From contig CP083824.1 in assembly GCA_023023105.1 (NCBI GenBank), forward strand, positions 3,038,001 through 3,102,000: 64,000 nucleotides of DNA, in the 5' to 3' direction. Shown here piece after piece: positions 38,950 through 48,535 of this stretch; position 1 is the first letter of the stretch, and every line of letters begins with the position of its first letter. A program made the translations under genes and the position numbers. The notes beneath the pieces are model-generated. The model saw only the letters and a program-made list of their open reading frames with translations, was not told the origin of the DNA and ran no database searches. The DNA is from Enterobacter ludwigii (GTDB taxonomy: Bacteria; Pseudomonadota; Gammaproteobacteria; Enterobacterales; Enterobacteriaceae).

Positions 38950-40099
38950 TGGCTCTTCTCCTGAGCAGCGCGAGCCATAAGGCAAACAGCGCGTCGACAA
39001 CAACCGCCAGCGCAATCGTAGGAACCACGCCTAATAACACCAGATCCAGGGCACTACTCAGCAGCCCCTGGAATACCAGCGCGCCGAAACCGCCCGCCCC
39101 AATCAGCGCCGCAATGACCGCCATGCCAACGGTTTGCACCGCCACTACCCGCAGGCTACGCAGCAGGAGAGGCAGTGCCAGCGGAAGCTGTATCTGCCAG
39201 AAACATTGTCTCGTGCTCATCCCCATCGCATGGGCGCTTTCCAGCACATCCGGGGCGACCTGACTTAAGCCCGCGACCACGCCGCGTACCAGCGGCAACA
39301 GTGCATACAACACCAGCGCGATCAGAGCGGGGGTTAATCCCGTACCGGCGATACCTATTGTTCCCAACACAGGAAATGACTTCACCAGCCCGGCCAGGGG
39401 GGCAATCAGCAGACCAAACAGCGCAACGGAAGGGATAGTCTGGATAACGTTCAGCACGGCAAAAACGCCCCCCTGACGTGAAGGGTGACGATAGCACCAC
39501 ATGCCCAACGGGATCCCGAGCAGGAGAGCCGGGAAGAGCGTCCCGAAGAGAATGGTCAGATGTTGCGTCAGGGCATCATCAAACACCTCCTGACGGTTGG
39601 CGTACTCCTTTAACAGCGAGAGATTATTCAGTTCGCCACTAAACAGCAGGAGCAATGGAATAACCCATATCTGTGCATTAAGCACCCAACGCCAGACGGA
39701 CGCAGAGATGAGGCGACGTATAGCATCGCTGCAGGCGAGCAGGCACAACGCCAGCCACAGCCACAGGCCGCTCCCCACCGTTGTTCTTGCCAGCGGGCTT
39801 TCCGCCGAAGCCATATGCGTTGCCGCAAGCCCGGCTCCCCAGAAAAGGGTGATAAAAAGCCCTTCAGAGAGCAGCAACGTCAACCATTGTGCTGTACGAC
39901 CTTGCCAGAGCGATAGCGCAACCCACGCCCCCGGTGCCACCGCAAGCAACCACGGTGTAAACGACCAGACTTCCCAGAGAGAACGCCCCTCCCCCGACAT
40001 CAGGCGATTAGGGGCGACATTCACAAACGGTAACGCGACCGCTGCGATGGTCACACAGGCCAACAGCAGCAGGACGCGGTTATGACATTTTATTGGCAC
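38942..40099 (-). CDS. yehY: Osmoprotectant ABC transporter permease YehY
   Basis: A 385-residue permease with extra N-terminal helices ahead of the ProW-type core, which contains [20 protein letters not shown], the ATPase-contact loop. Pairs with YehW as a heterodimer. It lies 12 bases after yehZ and overlaps yehX. Confidence 0.94.
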   Translation of the reverse strand: MPIKCHNRVLLLLACVTIAAVALPFVNVAPNRLMSGEGRSLWEVWSFTPWLLAVAPGAWVALSLWQGRTAQWLTLLLSEGLFITLFWGAGLAATHMASAESPLARTTVGSGLWLWLALCLLACSDAIRRLISASVWRWVLNAQIWVIPLLLLFSGELNNLSLLKEYANRQEVFDDALTQHLTILFGTLFPALLLGIPLGMWCYRHPSRQGGVFAVLNVIQTIPSVALFGLLIAPLAGLVKSFPVLGTIGIAGTGLTPALIALVLYALLPLVRGVVAGLSQVAPDVLESAHAMGMSTRQCFWQIQLPLALPLLLRSLRVVAVQTVGMAVIAALIGAGGFGALVFQGLLSSALDLVLLGVVPTIALAVVVDALFALWLALLRRRAND

Positions 40100-40111
40100 A
40101 GCCTTTTCCCG

Positions 40112-41029
40112 TTACTTCACAAGCCCTTGTTGTTTCAGGAAGTCGGCGGCCACTTTTTTGGCATCCAGCCCCTCGACGGCAATGCTGGCATTCAGCTGTT
40201 GCAGCGTTTTTTCATCCAGTTTTTCGAAAACAGGTTTGAGCCAGTCGGCAATCTCCGGGTAGGCTTTCAGCACTGCCTCACGTACCACCGGCGTCGGGGC
40301 ATAAATCGGCTGCACGCCTTTTGGATCGGTCAGGGTTTGCAGGCCAAGTGCCGCGACCGGGCCGTCGGTACCGTAGGCCATGGCCGCGTTAACACCCGAA
40401 GTTTTCTGTGCAGCGGCTTTGATGGTCACCGCCGTATCGCCGCCTGCCAGAGAGAGCAGTTGCGCCTGGTCAAGCTTGAAGTCATAGGCTTTTTCGAACG
40501 CAGGCAGCGCATCAGGACGCTCGATAAACTCTGCCGACGCGGCAAGCTTAAAGTCGCCCTTCTCTTTCAGGTAGCGGCTGAGATCGGCCAGGGTAGTCAG
40601 CTTCCCTTTCTCCGCCACGTCTTTACGCACGGCGATAGTCCAGGTGTTGTTGGCCGGAGCCGGGGTCAGCCAGACCAGCTTGTTCTGTTCAGCGTCGAGC
40701 TTTTTGACTTTGTCATATCCGGCTTTGGCGTTTTTCCAGGCCGGATCGTTTTCATCTTTGAAGAAGAATGCGCCGTTGCCGGTGTATTCCGGGTAGATAT
40801 CCAGCTCGCCGGAAGTAATCGCGCCGCGCACGACGGGCGTGGTGCCCAACTGGACTTTATTGACGGTTTTGACGCCGTGGCTTTCGAGCACCTGCAAAAT
40901 GATATTGCCGAGCAGCGCGCCTTCGGTATCTATCTTTGAGCCCACTTTTACCGGCTCCGCCGCCTGTAAGGGCAGACTTATTGCCGCCAGCAACACCGCA
41001 GCTCCCAACATCCCCTTTGCAATCGTCAT
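40112..41029 (-). CDS. osmF: Osmoprotectant-binding protein OsmF
   Basis: A 305-residue periplasmic solute-binding protein (yehZ), the exact E. coli length. The signal peptide ends SLPLQAAE (cut near residue 23). The OpuAC/QAT binding fold follows (VKVGSKIDTEGALLGNIILQ at the start of the mature part). First gene of the osmF-yehYXW operon; promoter expected in the 146 bases toward bglX. Confidence 0.95.
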   Translation of the reverse strand: MTIAKGMLGAAVLLAAISLPLQAAEPVKVGSKIDTEGALLGNIILQVLESHGVKTVNKVQLGTTPVVRGAITSGELDIYPEYTGNGAFFFKDENDPAWKNAKAGYDKVKKLDAEQNKLVWLTPAPANNTWTIAVRKDVAEKGKLTTLADLSRYLKEKGDFKLAASAEFIERPDALPAFEKAYDFKLDQAQLLSLAGGDTAVTIKAAAQKTSGVNAAMAYGTDGPVAALGLQTLTDPKGVQPIYAPTPVVREAVLKAYPEIADWLKPVFEKLDEKTLQQLNASIAVEGLDAKKVAADFLKQQGLVK

Positions 41030-41137
41030 TCCGCTATCCTCATATTTTTTGCTGCCTTTTTCAGAGGCTTGAGAGAAAAGCGTAGCTTAAAACGGCGTGA
41101 TTAACCGTCAAAATGCCTTTTTAGCATAAGATAAGAC

Positions 41138-41161
41138 GCATCCCCCGCGAACGGGGGATGC
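41138..41161 (-). terminator. Terminator after bglX
   Basis: GCATCCCCCG-CGAA-CGGGGGATGC, a perfect 10-bp stem 14 bases past the bglX stop. A mixed T-rich tail (GTCTTATCTT) follows on the minus strand. Confidence 0.8.
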
Positions 41162-41175
41162 AAAGGAAGGAAAGG

Positions 41176-43473
41176 TTACAGCAGTTCGAACTCGCCTTTA
41201 TTCACCCGGGCAGAATCCACACCGATAAACACGTTGAATTTGCCAGGCTCAGCATCGTATTTCATCTGCTGATTCCAGAACTTCAGCGCGTCCACGTCAA
41301 TTGGGAAGCTGATGGTTTTGGTTTCACCCGGTTTCAGGTTGACCTTTTCAAAGCCACGCAGCTGCTTCACCGGACGGCTCATGGAGGCAGTCACATCCTG
41401 AACGTACATCTGGATCACCGTAGCCCCTTCGCGCTTACCGGTGTTTGTCACCTCAACGCTGGCTGTCACTTTACCGTCACGCTTCAGGCTCGGGGACGAC
41501 ATTTTCACGTCAGATACCTTGAAGGTGGTGTAGCTCAGGCCATAACCAAACGGGTACAGCGGGCCATTAGCTTCGTCGAAGTAACGAGACGTGTACTTGT
41601 TCGGTTTGTCGGCGTTGTACGGACGACCGGTGTTCAGGTGGCTGTAGTAGACCGGGATCTGACCAACGGAGCGCGGGAAGGACATTGGCAATTTGCCTGA
41701 CGGGTTGTAATCGCCAAACAGTACGTCGGCTATCGCGTTACCGCCTTCGGTACCGGCGAACCAGGTTTCCAGAATCGCGTCAGCCTGCTGGTCTTCTTTC
41801 ACCAGCGCCAGCGGACGACCGTTCATCAGCACCAGCACCAGCGGCTTGCCCGTCGCTTTCAGGGCAGCGATCAAATCGCGCTGGCTTTGCGGAATGGTGA
41901 TATCGGTACGGCTGGAAGCTTCATGCGCCATCCCCTGCGCTTCTCCCACAACCGCCACAACGACATCAGACTGTTTTGCCGTTTTAACCGCTTCGTCGAT
42001 CATCTCTTTCGGCGTGCGCGGGTCAACCTTCACCGCTTCCTCATACTGGTTGAGGAACGTCACGATGTCTTTATCGTTAGTGACGTTAGCCCCTTTGGCA
42101 TAGACCACACTGGCGTTTTCACCGACAGCGTTCTTAATACCCGTCAGCACGGTCACGGACTGGTCAGCGACGCCCGCCGCGGACCAACTCCCCATCACGT
42201 CGCGCTTGCTGTCGGCCAGCGGACCGACCACGGCAATGGTGCCAGATTTTTTCAGCGGCAGCGTGTCGAGGCGGTTCTTCAGTAGTACCAGGCTTTCACG
42301 CGCAACTTCACGCGCTTCTTTACGATGCAGACGGCTTTCGGCGTTGGTATCTACCGGGTCAGAGTCTTTCGGCCCCAGGTGACTGTACGGATCGTTAAAC
42401 AGCCCCATGTCGTATTTCACGTTCAGCACGTGACGCGTGGCATCGTCCAGCTCCGCCATCGTTACCTTGCCACTCTTCACCAGCACCGGCAGGTATTTGC
42501 TGTAGTACTCGTCGCTCATGCTCATGTTAATGCCGGACTTGAGCGCCACGCGCACGGCATCTTCCGGATCGGATGCGGTACCGTGTTTGATCAGTTCTTT
42601 AATGGCGCCGTGGTCAGAAACGGTGATGCCCTTAAAGCCCCACTGGTCGCGCAGTACGTCTTTCAGCAGCCAGGAATCAGACGTCGCAGGCGTGCCGTTC
42701 AGCGAGTTGAGCGCCACCATCACCGCGCCGCTGCCCGCGTCCAGACCTGCCTTGTACGGCGGCATATAGTCGTTGAACAGGCGCTGCGGGCTCATGTCAA
42801 CGGTGTTATACTCTTTGCCGCCCTCCACTGCACCGTAAGCGGCGAAGTGCTTCACGCTGGTCATGACAGAGTAACGGTCTGCCGGGCTTTTGCCCTGCAT
42901 CGCTTCCACCATGGTTTTGCCCATCGTGGCGGTTAAATAAGTATCTTCACCAAAGCCTTCGGACGCACGGCCCCAGCGCGGATCGCGGGAGACGTCGACC
43001 ATCGGTGCCCAGGTCATGTTCAGGCCATCATCTGCCGCTTCATACGCGGAAACTCGCCCCACGGTTTTCACCGCGTCGAGGTTAAAGGAGGAGGCTAAAC
43101 CAAGGCTGATGGGGAAGACGGTGCGCTGACCGTGCAGCACGTCATAGGCGAAGAACAGCGGTATTTTCAGGCGACTGAGTTCCATCACCTGATCCTGCAT
43201 TTTACGGATGTCCTGGCGGGTAACGGTGTTAAAAATCGCCCCGACCTGACTATCCTTAATCATTTCACGGATGGCCTCTTTCGGGTTATCCGGGCCAACG
43301 CTGATAAGACGCAACTGGCCGATTTTCTCATCGACCGTCATTTTCTTGAGCAATTCCGTCACAAACGCGTCCCGGGCTTCAGGCGTAAGCGGATGATTGC
43401 CAAACAAATCCTCTGCCAGCGCGGGTTGCAGCGCCAGGCTGACGGCAACACCTACAGAACATAGCCATTTCAT
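41176..43473 (-). CDS. bglX: Periplasmic beta-glucosidase
   Basis: A 765-residue GH3 beta-glucosidase, identical in length to E. coli BglX from MKWLCSVG (ATG 43473). The signal peptide is cut after QPALA (residue 20). The nucleophile aspartate is in TVSDHGAIKEL, a GH3 C-terminal sandwich follows, and the last 70 residues form a fibronectin III-like domain (GEFELL end). It hydrolyses beta-glucosides in the periplasm. Monocistronic. Confidence 0.96.
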   Translation of the reverse strand: MKWLCSVGVAVSLALQPALAEDLFGNHPLTPEARDAFVTELLKKMTVDEKIGQLRLISVGPDNPKEAIREMIKDSQVGAIFNTVTRQDIRKMQDQVMELSRLKIPLFFAYDVLHGQRTVFPISLGLASSFNLDAVKTVGRVSAYEAADDGLNMTWAPMVDVSRDPRWGRASEGFGEDTYLTATMGKTMVEAMQGKSPADRYSVMTSVKHFAAYGAVEGGKEYNTVDMSPQRLFNDYMPPYKAGLDAGSGAVMVALNSLNGTPATSDSWLLKDVLRDQWGFKGITVSDHGAIKELIKHGTASDPEDAVRVALKSGINMSMSDEYYSKYLPVLVKSGKVTMAELDDATRHVLNVKYDMGLFNDPYSHLGPKDSDPVDTNAESRLHRKEAREVARESLVLLKNRLDTLPLKKSGTIAVVGPLADSKRDVMGSWSAAGVADQSVTVLTGIKNAVGENASVVYAKGANVTNDKDIVTFLNQYEEAVKVDPRTPKEMIDEAVKTAKQSDVVVAVVGEAQGMAHEASSRTDITIPQSQRDLIAALKATGKPLVLVLMNGRPLALVKEDQQADAILETWFAGTEGGNAIADVLFGDYNPSGKLPMSFPRSVGQIPVYYSHLNTGRPYNADKPNKYTSRYFDEANGPLYPFGYGLSYTTFKVSDVKMSSPSLKRDGKVTASVEVTNTGKREGATVIQMYVQDVTASMSRPVKQLRGFEKVNLKPGETKTISFPIDVDALKFWNQQMKYDAEPGKFNVFIGVDSARVNKGEFELL

Positions 43474-43662
43474 GTTGTTATACTCTCTCATCAATAACCG
43501 CCGGAAGATCTCGGCCAAACCGTGCGAAAGGCGCAGTGTGCCACAAACCCTCTGAACGTTGCAGGGTTATTCTCTGATTTTTCTCGTGAATACTCGACCG
43601 CTTAACAGTTAATCGCGCTATGCTTTATTGCGAGAAATTTGCCCCACCACAAGGAGTGGAAG

Positions 43663-45387
43663 ATGTCTTCTGTTCAAACTCACAATAACACGACGTTTAT
43701 CAACGAACTGTCGCGCCTGGTTGGCTCCTCTCACCTGCTTACCGACCCGGCCAAAACCGCCCGCTACCGTAAGGGGTTTCGCTCCGGTCAGGGCGAGGCG
43801 CTGGCGGTGGTTTTCCCCGGCACGCTGCTGGAGCTATGGCGCGTGCTGAGCGCCTGCGTCGCCGCAGACAAGATTATATTAATGCAGGCAGCAAACACTG
43901 GCCTGACCGAAGGCTCAACGCCGAACGGCAACGATTACGATCGTGACATTGTCATCATCAGCACCCTGCGCCTCGACAAATTACACCTTCTGGATAAAGG
44001 TGAGCAGGTGCTCGCCTTCCCTGGTACAACGCTCTACTCTCTGGAAAAAGCACTTAAGCCGCTGGGTCGTGAGCCGCACTCGGTGATCGGTTCCTCCTGC
44101 ATTGGCGCCTCGGTGGTAGGTGGGATCTGCAACAACTCCGGCGGTTCGCTGGTGCAGCGTGGCCCCGCTTATACCGAAATGTCGCTTTTTGCCCGTATTG
44201 ACGAAAACGGCAAACTGACGCTGGTTAACCATCTGGGGATTGATCTGGGCGTTACGCCGGAACAAATCCTCAGCAAACTTGACGACGATCGCGTTAAAGA
44301 TGAAGACGTTCAGCACGATGGCCGCCATGCGCACGATCACGATTATGTTACCCGCGTGCGGGATATCGAAGCCGATACGCCAGCCCGTTACAACGCCGAT
44401 CCGGATCGCCTGTTTGAATCTTCTGGCTGCGCGGGCAAGCTGGCGGTTTTTGCGGTACGCCTTGATACGTTCCCGGCAGAGAAAAAACAGCAGGTATTTT
44501 ACATCGGTACTAATCAGCCTGAGGTGCTGACCGAGATCCGCCGCCATATTCTGGGTGAATTCACGCACCTGCCCGTGGCGGGCGAATATATGCATCGGGA
44601 TATTTACGACATTGCCGAGCGCTACGGCAAAGACACCTTCCTGATGATCGACAAGCTCGGCACCGACAAAATGCCGTTCTTCTTCACTATGAAGGGCCGC
44701 ACCGACGCGATGCTGGAGAAAGTGTCGCTGTTTAAACCTCACTTCACTGACCGCTTTATGCAGAAGTTAGGCAACGTCTTCCCGGCGCATTTACCGGAGC
44801 GGATGAAAACCTGGCGCGACAAATATGAACACCATTTACTGCTGAAAATGGCCGGTGACGGGATTACCGAAGCGCAGACCTGGCTGACCGAATTCTTCAA
44901 AACCGCCGACGGGGATTTCTTTGCCTGTACTCCTGAAGAAGGCAGCAAAGCCTTCCTGCACCGTTTTGCCGCTGCGGGTGCCGCCATCCGTTATCAGGCG
45001 GTACATTCAGAAGAGGTAGAAGATATTCTGGCGCTGGATATCGCCCTAAGACGCAACGATACCGAGTGGTTTGAACACCTGCCGCCGGAGATCGACAGCA
45101 AGCTGGTACACAAGCTCTATTATGGCCACTTTATGTGCTACGTCTTCCATCAGGATTACATCGTTAAAAAAGGGGTTGATGCGCACGAACTGAAGGAGCA
45201 GATGCTCGCCCTGTTACGTGAACGTGGCGCACAATATCCTGCGGAACACAACGTCGGTCATCTTTATAAAGCCCCTGACGCACTTAAGCAGTTTTATCGC
45301 GAGAATGACCCTACAAACAGCATGAATCCCGGTATCGGTAAAACAACGCGGAAGAAATACTGGAAAGAGAGTGCTGACACGGAATAG
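43663..45387 (+). CDS. dld: Quinone-dependent D-lactate dehydrogenase
   Basis: A 574-residue peripheral membrane flavoprotein that oxidises D-lactate to pyruvate and feeds the quinone pool. The FAD-binding PCMH domain covers about 40-270 (IGSSCIGASVVGGICNNSGG), and the C-terminal membrane-binding and cap regions follow. ATG 43663 has AAGGAGTGGAAG just upstream; the earlier ATG at 43639 lacks a site. Divergent from bglX as in E. coli. Confidence 0.95.
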   Translation: MSSVQTHNNTTFINELSRLVGSSHLLTDPAKTARYRKGFRSGQGEALAVVFPGTLLELWRVLSACVAADKIILMQAANTGLTEGSTPNGNDYDRDIVIISTLRLDKLHLLDKGEQVLAFPGTTLYSLEKALKPLGREPHSVIGSSCIGASVVGGICNNSGGSLVQRGPAYTEMSLFARIDENGKLTLVNHLGIDLGVTPEQILSKLDDDRVKDEDVQHDGRHAHDHDYVTRVRDIEADTPARYNADPDRLFESSGCAGKLAVFAVRLDTFPAEKKQQVFYIGTNQPEVLTEIRRHILGEFTHLPVAGEYMHRDIYDIAERYGKDTFLMIDKLGTDKMPFFFTMKGRTDAMLEKVSLFKPHFTDRFMQKLGNVFPAHLPERMKTWRDKYEHHLLLKMAGDGITEAQTWLTEFFKTADGDFFACTPEEGSKAFLHRFAAAGAAIRYQAVHSEEVEDILALDIALRRNDTEWFEHLPPEIDSKLVHKLYYGHFMCYVFHQDYIVKKGVDAHELKEQMLALLRERGAQYPAEHNVGHLYKAPDALKQFYRENDPTNSMNPGIGKTTRKKYWKESADTE

Positions 45388-45523
45388 CAGATTACGCAAG
45401 CTTCTGATTAATTCCTACAGCCAAATTTGAGAGATTGTTAAGCGCTCCTTAATCGTAATAGAGTAACTGTCTGACGCCGGAGAAACGTTTCTCCGGCATT
45501 CTATAACGAGGAGCAGGCACATC

Positions 45524-46078
45524 ATGTCGGCTGTTGATGTTTTATCCGAAACCGAACTGGAAGTGCGCGATGCCCTTCCCGATGATGTGCATGCCATCGC
45601 GGCCATCTATGCCTGGCATGTGCTTCACGGGCGTGCGTCATTTGAAGAAATTCCCCCCACCATTGATGAAATGCGTCAACGTATGAAAGGTGTGGCAGAG
45701 AACGGTTTACCGTGGCTTATCGCTCTTTATCGCGGCATCGTTGTCGGCTATTGCTATGCCACACCTTACCGCCCGCGACACGCCTATCGCTATACTCTGG
45801 AAGAGTCAATTTACGTGGATGCCAGCACCACCGGACGCGGTTTTGGCTCCGCATTAATGAGTGCGCTGATTGCGCGCTGCGAACAAGGCCCATGGCGCCA
45901 GATGATTGCCGTTGTGGGGGATGGCAGTAATAATCCCGGCTCGTTACGGCTGCACAAAAAACACGGCTTTGAGATTGTCGGTCAGTTGCGCAGCGTGGGG
46001 TATAAGAAAGGCGACTGGCGGGATACGGTGATTATGCAGCGTCCACTCAACGATGGAGACTGGACGCTGCCGGAGTAA
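45524..46078 (+). CDS. GNAT acetyltransferase, PAT/YncA type
   Basis: A 184-residue N-acetyltransferase of the phosphinothricin/methionine-sulfone type. It shows ASFEEIPPTIDEM and the acetyl-CoA loop YVDASTTGRGFGSALMSAL, then GDGSNNPGSLRLHKKHGFE, hallmarks of this group. ATG 45524 has GAGGAGCAGG upstream. Probable detoxification of amino-acid analogues; not part of the E. coli order between dld and pbpG, so an accessory single gene. Confidence 0.85.
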   Translation: MSAVDVLSETELEVRDALPDDVHAIAAIYAWHVLHGRASFEEIPPTIDEMRQRMKGVAENGLPWLIALYRGIVVGYCYATPYRPRHAYRYTLEESIYVDASTTGRGFGSALMSALIARCEQGPWRQMIAVVGDGSNNPGSLRLHKKHGFEIVGQLRSVGYKKGDWRDTVIMQRPLNDGDWTLPE

Positions 46079-46106
46079 GCCGGGTAAGGCGAAGCCGCCA
46101 CCCGGC
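46079..46106. repeat. REP element
   Basis: GCCGGGTAAGGCGAAGCCGC followed by CACCCGGC, an almost exact copy of the REP unit near 29889. Lies between two convergent genes. Confidence 0.85.
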
Positions 46107-46119
46107 GCTGACAGGCGGC

Positions 46120-47043
46120 TCAGTCGTTTTGCGCGGTCGCCATCTGTTCAGCTTTCTGCTTTTTATAGGTCAATGCCGCAGCCGGAACAGGCTGCACTTT
46201 CCCCGTTTCAATCCAGGTACGCAGTCGGCTTGCATCCGCGAAGTGGGTGTATTTGCCGAAGGCATCCATCACCACCAGCGCTACCGGTTTGCCGTTAAAA
46301 ACAGTACGCATGACCAGACAGTGTCCCGCCGCATTGGTAAAACCGGTTTTCGTTAACTGGATATTCCAGTTATCCCGGTAAACCAGATGGTTAGTATTAC
46401 GGAACGGCAGCGTATAGGCTGGGTTCGCAAACGTCGCCGTCTCTTCACGGGTGGTACTGAGCTGACCAATCAGCGGGTACTGTTTGCTGGCGATCAGCAG
46501 TTTTGTCAGATCGCGGGCGGTGGAGACGTTGTTAATCGACAGACCTGTCGGTTCAACATAATGCGTATTGTTCATCCCCAGCGATTTGGCTTTCGCATTC
46601 ATCGCACGAATAAATGCGTCGTAGCCGCCCGGATAATGGTGGGCGAGGCTCGCCGCAGCGCGGTTTTCAGATGACATCAGCGCCAGCAGCAGCATATTTT
46701 TACGGCTGATTTCGCTGTTCAGTCGCACGCGGGAATAAATCCCTTTCATCTCCGGCGTGTGGCTAATATCCACTTTCAGTTTTTCGTCCAGCGGCAGATG
46801 TGCATCAAGCACCACCATCGCGGTCATTAATTTGGTAATGGAGGCAATCGGGCGCACCAGGTCCGGATGGCTGGCGTAAATGACCTTATTGGTGTTGAGA
46901 TCAACAATCATTGCGCTGCCGGAGGCAATTTGCGGCTGGGCAGCAGCAGCAGTCACCGCGGGCGTTTTGGCGATGGCTGGCACGGCAGCGGACGCCCCCA
47001 GCAACAGTGCCAGGCTAAGTAAAGAGACTCGGAATTTCAGCAT
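46120..47043 (-). CDS. pbpG: D-alanyl-D-alanine endopeptidase (PBP7)
   Basis: A 307-residue low-molecular-weight penicillin-binding protein with a signal peptide (cut near AVPAIA). The three active-site motifs are present: SITK (Ser-x-x-Lys), SEN, and KTG in [12 protein letters not shown]. It cleaves DD-crosslinks in peptidoglycan in the periplasm. E. coli PbpG has about the same length. Confidence 0.95.
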   Translation of the reverse strand: MLKFRVSLLSLALLLGASAAVPAIAKTPAVTAAAAQPQIASGSAMIVDLNTNKVIYASHPDLVRPIASITKLMTAMVVLDAHLPLDEKLKVDISHTPEMKGIYSRVRLNSEISRKNMLLLALMSSENRAAASLAHHYPGGYDAFIRAMNAKAKSLGMNNTHYVEPTGLSINNVSTARDLTKLLIASKQYPLIGQLSTTREETATFANPAYTLPFRNTNHLVYRDNWNIQLTKTGFTNAAGHCLVMRTVFNGKPVALVVMDAFGKYTHFADASRLRTWIETGKVQPVPAAALTYKKQKAEQMATAQND

Positions 47044-47209
47044 GGTGAGACTTCTGATAATTATTCACGCACGTAATGACGTACACCGCCTGTGTCGACG
47101 GTAAACACAGGCTGGCTTCGGCATCATAGCCGTCACCGCGCTTTGTCGCCAGCGGATAATCGTGAGCAGATGCTGCATTGCTGGCATTTACGCCAGCAAT
47201 GCAGTGAAC

Positions 47210-47797
47210 TTAGAAGAGACGGTATCCATAACCCCAAAGAATTACCGTCAGCGCCAGTAACGCCTCCAGCACCAGCACACCGATAGCGAGTGTTGAACTG
47301 GAGAAGCTCAGGCCCTCTTCTTTATTAATATTCAGGAAGGTTGGAACCCCCAGATACAGCAAATAACCGGTGTAAAAGAGGGCAATGGTACCGATCAGCG
47401 CGCACAACCAGACCAGTGGATAGAGCGCAACAATACCGCTTAAGAACAGCGGGGTCGCGACATATCCGGCGAAGACCATACAGTGCGCCAGCGATGGACG
47501 TTGCGGGTAGTTACGCGCCATCCAGTGAATGACACGCCCCATGACGGCAACACCCGCCAGCATCAGGCCATAAAAGATGATGGCCAGATAAAGCCCGGTA
47601 AACCATGAAAGCTGAACTACGGTGCCATCCCCGAAGTTCCAGCCGATTTGAGTTGTTCCGATAAAGGCGCATATTACCGGCACCGCGGCCATCAGCAACA
47701 CATGGTGCGTGTAATGATGCGAGACGGTTTCATTCTCACTTTTGATGACGTGCATTTCACGATCGGGATGGGAGAAAAGTCCCCAGACATGGTTCAT
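47210..47797 (-). CDS. yohC: Inner-membrane protein YohC (Yip1 family)
   Basis: A 195-residue protein with five membrane helices, the length and near-sequence of E. coli YohC, including ARNYPQRPSLAHCMVFAG and the C-terminal WGYGYRLF. Function unknown. It lies between pbpG and yohD as in E. coli; divergent from yohD. Confidence 0.93.
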   Translation of the reverse strand: MNHVWGLFSHPDREMHVIKSENETVSHHYTHHVLLMAAVPVICAFIGTTQIGWNFGDGTVVQLSWFTGLYLAIIFYGLMLAGVAVMGRVIHWMARNYPQRPSLAHCMVFAGYVATPLFLSGIVALYPLVWLCALIGTIALFYTGYLLYLGVPTFLNINKEEGLSFSSSTLAIGVLVLEALLALTVILWGYGYRLF

Positions 47798-47954
47798 AGA
47801 GCCCCCTTGTTGTCGGTCCGTCAGCGATACTTTAAGTATAATGCAGGCTTTAGATTATTTTATGTACAGCAGGAAATTTCCGTTGATTTCCCCGCTGTTG
47901 ATTCATGGGGTATATGATTAACGGAGGTATACCGAGGGAGATGACGTTTACGTA

Positions 47955-48527
47955 ATGGATATCAACAATCTTATTGAACAATATGGATACGCCGCGCTGG
48001 TTGCTGGCAGCGTGGCAGAAGGCGAAACCATCACATTGCTCGGCGGCGTCGCCGCGCATCAGGGGTTACTGAAATTCCCGCTGGTCGTCGCCGCCGTCGC
48101 CCTGGGGGGGATGATTGGCGACCAGCTGCTCTACTTTCTGGGGCTGCGCTTTGGGCCAGGGCTACTTAAGCGTTTCAAAAAGCATCAGAAGAAAATTCGA
48201 CGCGCTCAGCGGCTCATTCAACGTCATCCCTATCTGTTCGTCATTGGCACACGCTTTATGTACGGCTTTCGAATTATCGGCCCAATACTGATAGGTGCCA
48301 GCCATCTGCCTCCGAAAATTTTCCTACCGCTCAATATTCTTGGCGCGATTGCCTGGGCGCTTATCTTTACGACGCTCGGTTACGTCGGTGGCGAAGTGAT
48401 TGGTCCATGGCTGCATAACCTTGACCAGCACCTGAAGCACTGGGCGTGGTTAATTCTGGTGGTTGTGGCGGTGATTGCAGTACGGCTGTGGCTGAAGCAT
48501 CGCGAGAAAACTCGCGATGAGGATTGA
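47955..48527 (+). CDS. yohD: DedA-family membrane protein YohD
   Basis: A 190-residue DedA (VTT domain) protein. The family signature appears as VIGTRFMYGFRIIGPILIG, with the conserved arginine, and an N-terminal reentrant loop (GSVAEGETITLLGG). DedA proteins recycle undecaprenyl phosphate or other lipid carriers and support the proton motive force. E. coli YohD has 192 residues. It ends 8 bases from the convergent mdtQ. Confidence 0.92.
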   Translation: MDINNLIEQYGYAALVAGSVAEGETITLLGGVAAHQGLLKFPLVVAAVALGGMIGDQLLYFLGLRFGPGLLKRFKKHQKKIRRAQRLIQRHPYLFVIGTRFMYGFRIIGPILIGASHLPPKIFLPLNILGAIAWALIFTTLGYVGGEVIGPWLHNLDQHLKHWAWLILVVVAVIAVRLWLKHREKTRDED

Positions 48528-48535
48528 TGACCCTT